34,093 nt of DNA from the NCBI GenBank assembly GCA_026260175.1, contig JAKCWW010005927.1:1-34093 (forward strand). The letters are read 5' to 3'. Under the pieces are notes generated by a model that searched no databases, had not been told where the DNA came from, and worked only from the letters and a program-made list of their open reading frames with translations. The stretch comes from Reticulitermes lucifugus. Lineage: Eukaryota > Arthropoda > Insecta > Blattodea > Rhinotermitidae. A program made the translations under genes and the position numbers. This document shows, piece by piece, positions 21,605-31,200 of the stretch. Every line of letters starts with the position of its first letter. Positions within the stretch are counted from its first letter, which is position 1.

Positions 21605-21735
21605 CTGATCAAGACTCTCTTTTTGTTTTCTGTATGAGATGATGAATAGGCTTAGCTTTTCAATAATGACTCTGCTCCATGGAGTTGTTATTTCACTGTT
21701 AACCTTTTCGTTAACTATGTATTGAGAATGTTCAT
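21605..21735 (-). repeat. Fragment of the LTPWS-type repeat
   Basis: The minus strand reads ITTPWSRVIIEKLSLF, matching LTPWSTVLL of the copy at 16856-17400. It abuts the SINE. Confidence 0.5.
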
Positions 21736-22068
21736 ATAGCAATGCACTAATACATTACAATACAGGTTTCCTTACTGGCTCATTTGAGAATAAGATGGGC
21801 ACTAGAAGCTAAAATACCATGCAATGCAATACCACCTAGGGAAGCAATGAAAAGGTTGTTGGAAGTATAAATGTCCTGTGCTAGCCATGAAATGTGTATG
21901 AAAAACACCAGGAATGAGGGTTAGTCTCACACATTGAAAAACATAGCAGTTAAGAGGTTAAACATACATGTTACTACTATAATCTTTGTTCAAACATAGG
22001 CATATACACTGGAAAGGGGGGAGGAAGTATGAACAAACCTGGCACACCTATGTATTGCACGACTGTGT

Positions 22069-22221
22069 TCAGAAGACATCACTTATAGAGCCTTCACGGT
22101 CACTACTCTGTTTGTTCTCATCATTGTCCAAATCATCATCTGAATTCTCATCTTCTGGAAGGTCTTCCTCATCATCATTGTCATCATTATCATCATCATT
22201 TTGTTCATCTGCTACAGAATC
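22069..22221 (-). CDS. FANCD2: FANCD2 last exon, acidic tail
   Basis: Fifty codons plus TGA (22071-22069). Residues are dominated by Asp, Glu and Asn (DDDNDDNDDEEDLPEDE, then NSDDDLDNDEN), ending SISDVF. Vertebrate FANCD2 also ends in an acidic tail. The GAT-rich coding is a trinucleotide-like ATC repeat on the plus strand and may vary in length. Confidence 0.92.
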   Translation of the reverse strand, partial: DSVADEQNDDDNDDNDDEEDLPEDENSDDDLDNDENKQSSDREGSISDVF

Positions 22222-25200
22222 CTGCAAAGGCCCATAAACCTAGGATGTAATTTCTCTAAGAAATTTGTAAGTCATGTGATTGGAGAATTACATGCTTAGA
22301 ATTACAGAATCTATACATGAGTAAGGGCACACACTATGAAACAAATGGATGTCAAAAGTGAAATGCTGGAGATCCTACAGCATTCATGCGCATATTCAGC
22401 CTTGTACGGCACACCAGTGAAGATGATGGAAATAAGACAATGCTCAAGCCACCTTACAACTACAAACAGCTCCTCCCCTTCCTGCCAGTGCCCAGTTATT
22501 AAGAGCTCAGCGCACAGGAGTTATTTTGGATGTGGTTGTAAAATTAAAAATTCCCAAGGTAATGAGGACTGAATTTAGTCACCTTATGTACAGCCAGTCA
22601 CTTTACTGACACTTTACTATGGAAGGCAGATAGAATTCACTTAAATGCACCAATTGTACAAGAGAAAGAAACAATTCCACGGGGATGGGGGAGGCAGGTC
22701 AATTTGAAGCTTTCGTGAAGAATGCACTAAGATCTGCTTGGGTGACCAGCTGAGAAGATATTAAAGAAATGTTGTCTCCATATTTCTTGTTTAATTAATC
22801 TTTCAGTTAATTTTTATTTTAATACATATACAAGTATGTCTGCACATGCTGGAAAATAATTTTATTCCTGCCTTTAAATTCATAAAGAACAAATATACAG
22901 CTACTATTAAACCCTACAAGAATTTGATTTTATTCCATGGAGACATTTCTGTAAAGTCTGTACAAATATCTGTTAAGGCAAACTTTAGAAAATCCAGATT
23001 TTATCCTCAATAGTGGCATTCTTCAGTTGCATATATATAGCTGAGAACTGTAACTGGAATTGAATCATGAACATTACCTATCCAAATAGGTGGCTGGATA
23101 TTGAAGTTTTATCCATTTCTGAATTCTGAATGGCCAAAGTTGTCACTTCTGGAAAGGACTGCTTCAGAATATCTCATCAAAATAAAATACATCTGAATAC
23201 AAAAGCAAAATGTAAGTGAATAATGCAAAAGCAACTTAATTTCTGCAGTGTTCTTGGCTCCACACAATATTACATACGAGATGGAAAGAGTGACAGTCCA
23301 CATAAAATGCCTACCTGAGACAAAATTTCATCCCCTGCGATGGTCTTATTCTTGAGGTTTCCCATCCAAAATGCATCAGGGCTGTTATTTGCAACTAGCA
23401 TACCTTTAACTCTAAAGATAAGGGTCTCTAGAGTCTTTCTGACTATTGGCACATAACTGGTCAGCCCTGATATCTTCTCTCTCTGGTAAAACAAAAATAA
23501 AATATTTTGACTAGTATTGAACTGAAATATGTCAGAAAATGCAATTCTGCAAACTGCATAACATGCGTTGAAACGTTTTATTTGAGGTCAGCAAACACTT
23601 GTATTTCAAAATAAAATTCTGCCTTAAATATGGCCCCAAATTAAGTCCTTACACACGTTTTTGTTTACTAAACCTAACAAAATCAACTTTCAATGCAAAA
23701 CACAAGGCAAATATCACACCATCACCAAGACAGGAATCCAGAAAGGTCTGTAAGTACAAATAATTCATTCTACACAGTGAATATCACTTTCTGAAACATG
23801 AATCAACTACAGCAATAAAGGTAAATAACATATAAGTATTTATGTTAATTCCAAAAATGTTGAATAAAACATTTCTGACCATGTGAATATTAAAGGCACA
23901 CATACTTAAAAATCATTTTTGGTCCTTAATGTAGTAGTTCTGATTAATTTAAATGGTCTGAAAGCATTAACATTTGGGTTTTATTAAGACATTCCAATAC
24001 TGAAGTCCACAATGTTTTGTACACATAACATTTTGAGTCCACAATTGGAGTTTCATAGGTAGTTCTAACTGTCCAAAATGTGTCTTCTACCACACTTTTT
24101 AATTTTCCTTTTAGACACAGAATTCTTAGTCTTTCATTTCAATTACCTGTAAAATTCTGGGTGGGGGGAAAATTCTGAGGTTACAGCAGACAGCTGTCAC
24201 GTGCAGCAATCCCTATTGGTACATAATGTGCCATAAACAGCTTCTTAAATTGCATTATTAGTACTAATTTACCAGTCAAAATGCCTGTTGAAATTCAATG
24301 GTGAATCATTTCTTTTGTACCTTCGTCCCGTCACCTCTTTTCCAGACAATTCATTATATTTACCACCACAATTAACAACTACATGTGACTACTAGTAATT
24401 TAATTTCCTATCCTGAACTCTATTAAGTTGCTTAATAAACTTTCAGATACTAAAACAAAATCTATTGTACTTTTTCCTGTTTGATTAAAAAAAGTGTATT
24501 CACCCTTTGTATCACCTCTGCACATCCTAGTTAGTATCTCAAAACATTAAAAGCTCCCACCTTCATTTCCGAAGAGTCATGCTTGTGACACATATGCATG
24601 CACGCGCACACACACATACACAGAAAACTTCTTTTATCATACAGTAATTCCTGCCAACTTTTACACAGATAGATACACTTAACTGTAAGTAGGGACAGAT
24701 AGATTATAGATATAAAACATGTAACACCATGTAAATGATATGGACTTTAAAGACAGGTTACAGGATGTAAAGCAACAGGAGGCTTGACAGAAGTGCATAA
24801 TCAGAAGGTTCATGATTTGTACTCCTTGCCAAATATTATTAGGATGAGATTAAAGGGGCCTGTGGCACACAAGGGAAAGAACAGGACTGTGGTGCATAAA
24901 CATGAAGGATGGAGACTATTTGGAAGACCTGAGCATAGATGGGAATGTAATATTACAACAGATCTTAAAGAAAGAGAATGGGACAGCATGGGCTGAAGTC
25001 ATCTGGCTAAGCATAAAGACCAATGGATGGTTCTTGTTAACATGGTAAAGAATCAGGTTAAATAAAATTTGGGGAATTTTTGGACAACCTGAAGAACTGT
25101 AAGTTTCTCAAAACAAATCCTGTTCACAGAAATCAGTGAGAGAGTTAATGTTAGTGTTAGCATTACTCAGTCCTCCATCCAGTTTAGAACATTTCCAGGA

Positions 25201-28200
25201 TCCCTACTACCAGTACCTGATATTTTTAAGATATTTTGTTTACAACATACAGTTGTGTTTATGATACTATAAATGCATATACAGTTACTATCAACACATC
25301 TATTTAGTGGCTTCTATTAATTCAAATTACATAACCAACAAGATTAAAACTGTAGTCCATTAATTTAAATATTCTTTTCCCTGAAGAATTCTATGTGTCT
25401 TGATTCAAAACACACAGAATTCTTCAGGAAAAAGAATATATTAATTAATGTTGTCAGGGTTAAAACTGTAGTCCATTAATATGTAAACTCTTTTCCCTGA
25501 CGAAGTCTGCGTTTTGAATCAAAACACATAGAATTCTTCTGGGAAAAGAATATACAAATTAATGGACTACAGTTTTAACCCTGACAACATTTTAAGATTT
25601 TATTATTACATTATACAGTGTAACTACTTTAAATCCCACAGACACAAATGACTGAGATCTCAATCTAATCATAAAATGAAACTGCAATTGTAATTTTCAT
25701 AGTTTGTGTAATGTACTGGCCTGAAGATGACAAAAATTGTGGTAAATAACACGTAGCCATGTAATTCAAATTAATAGAAACCAATAAATAGTTGTGATGA
25801 TGGTAACTGTATAATCATTTATGGTACCAAATGTGTTTCACATACTTGTACTGTACATTGTTCATATACCTGGACATAAAAATTCATGTCATATTATGTC
25901 AAGACTAATTATTGTTACTCAGTTTAATGAAGTCACCTTGGTACTAATACAAAGTGCATGGAGGTATCGGGTGGTCACTTGAAGCATCTTCAGCATGCTA
26001 GTGACATCTTCACTCTTGAACTTCAAAAGAGCCTCCAACACTGGCATACCATCCGACAAGAACAACTTCAGTATCACTTGAGATTGCTGTAGAAAATGCA
26101 AGCCGTAGTTTAACCCACATTTTGCCAATTACTATTACAATTAATACAGTATTAGTCTGGAACATGAAATACATACATACATACATTCCATGGCTCCATA
26201 AGTGTGTCACAAAGAAAATAGGATGTGGAACAAGTCATAAATACACGAAGTATACAGAAATTGTACAATGTAAAATAATATACACATTTTATAAAACAGT
26301 ATTATGGATCATCTTTACACATAAAAAATTCATCTACAGAGTAAAAGGAGTGCGTATTTTAAGTATTTTTTAATGCTACTTTAAATTTTGTCTTTTCATT
26401 CTTAAGGACTGTAAGGATGGTAAACTGTTTAAAAATTCTGATGCCAGCATTCTACAAACAGCAGTCAGAAAGCAATTTTACCTCCTTATATTCTTTTTTA
26501 TGGGAACAACCACTACATCAGTGAAGACCTTGAACATTCTTGATCATATTCTATTAGTTGCAACAATTTTGCTCAACACACTGTGGATGTGAGTACTGTT
26601 CAATGATGGAAAAGACAGATTACAGATGCTGAAATAGGAGGAGCAGCAATTCCAGACAAACTGCAGAGTGGCTGCACTTGCGCTGCAGTGATGCCTCACA
26701 ACATCTGCCAAACTGATAAGTTGATAAGCAGAAACTGTCACATAACAACAGATAAATTATGCTCCACCCTATCCATCGGTAAACGTAATGTAATGGCAAT
26801 TACTGAAGAACTTGACTATTCCAAGGTTTACTTGTTGGGTGCCATGAATTCTGACAGATGTACACAAAGAGACAAGGGAAGCAACTGCCACTGATCTTTG
26901 CACCAATATGGCAATGGAGCTGAGGGCTTCCTGTTGTAGACTGTGATGGGGCACAAAAGCTGGTTCCACCATTTTGAACCTGAACCAAGCTACAATTGAT
27001 GGAATGGCACCATATGACATCCCCATGGAAGAATTCAAGCGTGTGCCATCAGCTGCAAAAATCATCAGTCTTTTGGGATGAGGTGTTATCCTTGTGAACT
27101 TCTTGCCCAGGGAAAAAACAGTGATCTCCTACTACTATATTGAAACACTAGGAAGTCTGAATTCTAGCATCTGTCAAGTTCATCCCACAAGAAAAATGTC
27201 TGAAGTGTTGATCCTCCATGACAATGCTAGGCTGCATACACCCTCCCAGTCCTCACCTTGCACCATCAAAATATCACCTGCTTGGTCATTAAAAAATAAA
27301 AAATCCTGTGAGGACACCATTATACCAATGACAGGCACTGCAGAATGCCATGTGCCAGTGGCTTGCAGAGGAGGGAGAGCACCTTTTACTGGGTGGGAAT
27401 ACATGCTCTTGTCCAAGGGTGGAAGAATACTGTTGACAAAGATGGAGACCACACTGAAAAATAACTATGCACTCAGCAATGTTGTAGTGAATTTGTGTGG
27501 AATCTTCACATGTCCAAATTGTAAACAGCATGAAATAAAAAAAAAGTAGGCATTAATTTCTGACTGCGCCATGTAGTCGGACCATGATGGATATCTGGTC
27601 TGCTAGTGGAATCAAGTCTATAATCCAAAAAATAAAAAATAAAATTACCATATCATAGTAGTTTGGAAATGTTCTCTGTTGTTTGAAGCAGAACATTCCA
27701 GCCTACAACAAGTTTTCTTCTTCTTTACAAATTCTTCCCAAACATCTTATAAATACAAACAAGAGTTACTATACACAAAACAAAATGTAACTGGTGACAG
27801 GGAACAAGCTTTATCAGCTGGGAGTATGAGATTTTAAATCTCCTAGTATTATGGGATCAGTGGCCAGATTTTAATTTGGGTATAATGGTATTACTGCTGA
27901 AAGGATGCAACAGTCTGATCACCTGGACCACATCCATACTCTGCTGCAGCAATGCAATGCACGACCATAAAGGTTAGATGACTATCATATACCTTATACA
28001 TTCAATGACAGTAGGAAGAAACAGACATAACACTAATCAAGGTGAAATAAATACCTTACCTTAATATAAGCCTGGTAGTTTGCACGATGTGCATGCTGTC
28101 TGATGATATTTGTGAGAACTGACATGGTACTGCACACCAAGTGCCAAACTTTAAACTTGGAAGCATTACCTACTGAAGACTCCAGTGCTTTGTCAGTGGC

Positions 28201-31200
28201 AGTTCGCAGTGCATGCCACAAGTTGCGATACAAAATTGGAAAATTCATCCTGCAACCATTTAATTTCATGAGACTTAACTTAGAAAACTAGAGCACATAA
28301 ATGAATGCTAAACACAGCAGCTTGATCACTTTGAGTATACAAACCTCTCAAAATGTATGAATGAAAATATGAGATCTGCACAAAAGGGTTCAGGAGTGGT
28401 TTTTAAAGAAACAATACTACAGGTGAGATGTGAGGTTTCTACAAAGCTGAGAGTTTAGTGTGTTTTGACACAGTGTCAGCTTGTTGATGGTTACCAATGT
28501 TTCACAGGAATACAGTTACCATGAAGATGGAGGCAGTATGTTTCTCTGAAATGTTGGTAACCATCTACAAGACAACATACAAAGTGAGTGCAAGCAATCC
28601 AATACCTTCCCTGCAAAGTAGCCTCATACACATCATTCCTAAGGACCCTTCCATTTGCAGAAGTACTTCTGGTAGTTTTATTTTAGTACGATGTTCAATT
28701 CCATGCTGTACTTTGTATAAAATCTGGCACTTTCTGAAAGATGTTTTCCTTTAGGGTGGTTTTCTGTGTAACAGAAACTAGTTACTTGGTAAAAAATTAA
28801 AAAATACAATGGGTAGGAAGGCAGAGGAATGTTGTACTTGGCCAAGAATTTTCCCATGGAGAAACCTCAGTGTGACAACACCACTGTGACCAGAATGACA
28901 AATTCCCCCAAACTTTCCTTTATTTCCTCATATTTCCTTCTATTATAGTCATCTGGAATGCACCATAGTAAGATGGCCACTTCTGCCACTTCACAAATCA
29001 TAATTTTTCCTGACACCATGGCTTGTACAATGACACTGATTATTCAATGTCCTGAAATAAAAAAATGAACAACATGCATCACAATTCACGGAAGCTTGGC
29101 TCTCTTTAAAAGAATAAAACCTTTAAAATGTTTCCGAATGACAGTTTGATTTGAAGATTCAAGTCTTCTGTGATGTTACACCATGTTGAGTAGTAGACAG
29201 TTACTGATGTTTCAAAGGATGGTAGCACCTACAGCTTCAGAGTCGAAGAGTTCACCACCTCTTCTTCAGCTGCTTGACCCAGAATGAAGACATCATGATC
29301 CTTCGAAACATTGGTAACTATTTACCAACTGACATGGTATAACATCCAGGAGACCTGAATCTTCAGCAACACCACTGGCAGAACCTCAAATATCAATTCA
29401 CAGTTTCATTTTCAAATTAAAATGTTAGAATTTACTAAGTTCACACACACACATCCTATGAGGTTTCACAGAAAAGTTAATGTACAAATGTTGCCGCTTT
29501 GTGAAAGCCATTTAGCAATGTCAGAATTTAATTGGTAACTTAAAAAAGGGGGCAGGGGGTAGCTTTTGATAAAAGCCGTGAAGTTAACAAGAGCTGCTAA
29601 TCATATCACTTGCTTCACATCACAACCATATTTAATTTCACTATAATAAATGCAACCCTAAAGCTTTATGTACATACATACAATAACAGAGCAGGAATAC
29701 ACTTTTTGCAGGGGTTAGGTTCCAAGAACCCCCCAAAAAGGACCACCCCCACAAAAAACAATGTTTTAGTATTTTTAGTGTCTTTTGTTTCTTTGCAGAC
29801 ACATCGTGATGGAAGCTGCTTGTTTTTTTTTTTTTAACTCCTTGAACATCACGCAGTATGCCTCGAAGACCTGGTCGAATTGTGGAACAATTTTGACATT
29901 CCTATCCACTGAAGGGTCAAACTGATGTATTTTTATTCATGGGGTGACCCAGCAAATTTGTAAAACCACAATGTACAAACCCACGAAAAGCAAGGGAAGA
30001 GTGTAATGTGTTGAAACTTATGTAAATATTACACAATGAAGAATCATGTTAAACATATTTTTAAACCCTTTATCATTACTCACTGATATACCAGTAAACA
30101 CTGTCTCAAACTGTACCCTTAGAAAAGCCACACACACAACACTCTTAATTAAAATGTCGACCACTGGAAGACATACTTAATAAAGTATGGCTCATCTACA
30201 CACTAATTTCCATGATGTCTCCTCACCGAAATTCAGTATACAAATCCTCTTTACCCCATATATAATACAGAAAGATCATAACACCTATTTTAAGCTGTGG
30301 GAAAGCATGTATATTCTGCAAAAGAAATAAAAGTAGTTCTGAGCAGAACTCTTTTCAAAGTCTACTTACCTCTTACAGTTTTCTATTTCTACAGCTCTTT
30401 TAGTGTTATCAATGTTTTACTGTTTATGAAGATTCATTACTTAAGCTGGCCTACAGATTCTCTATGTGACAACTTTCTCCTTCAAGTTTTGCATCACCAC
30501 CATGTTTGGAACTGTTGATTTACAGAGAATACTTCATGCATACTGTTAAATTTTTTAAATGTAGTTATTAACTTTTATCGAACTTGGGTGGGTATTTAAA
30601 TTTTAGTGCACGGTTTATGAAAAACATGGTAATGTTTGAACAGAAGAAGATAAATTATGAAACAAACAGCATTTTGTGGAAAATAACACACAGATTATGT
30701 AACATGTCTTAAAAAGGCAGTAAATTTCCTTATTAACTAAATATATAAAATTAATTTCTAGGGGTGTTTTCCTATGTGCATTCACATTGTGTAATCCAGG
30801 TATTTAAAAGGTGAACTTCCTTATCACACTTCGTAAGCTTCAGTGTCACTTATGCACGCTTTTAACTGTGTACTGTACACCAAATTAACTATATGGGAGA
30901 CAATAATTATGGTCTCAGCATGATTTCCTAGTTCCGTTTTCCTTCCAGTGAAGAAAGAACTGGCCTACATACCTCTACAAAATATTTTAAATTGTAATCA
31001 TCTATATGCTGATACCAGTGGCTGTGCAATATAAGGCATGGGTCTATGGCCGTTCGCTTGCTGGGACTGTGGGTTCGAATCCCGCCAGGGGCATGGATGT
31101 CTATCCCTTGCGAGTGCTGTGTGTGTTGTCAGGTACAGGCCTCTTACTCATCTGGGGGAGTCCTACCTACATGTGTCTAAACGAGTGTGATTGAGGAACC

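Larger units (their letters stand above)
23483..25936 (-). other. FANCD2: FANCD2 intron with LINE tail and palindromes
   Basis: It contains a non-LTR tail (24781-25130), tandem palindromes (25345-25591) and an imperfect CA microsatellite (24591-24622). The region 23500-24580 shows nothing recognisable. Confidence 0.7.

Noticed and set aside
21318..21637. Open frames containing undefined residues
   Set aside because: They cross the 57-N gap and read through a SINE.
21986..22237. Ser-rich plus-strand open frame
   Set aside because: It is the antisense shadow of the GAT-rich acidic FANCD2 tail.
27094..27549. 151-codon open frame as a host gene
   Set aside because: It reads one frame of the mariner relic. 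The mariner motifs switch frames, and catalytic residues are lost.
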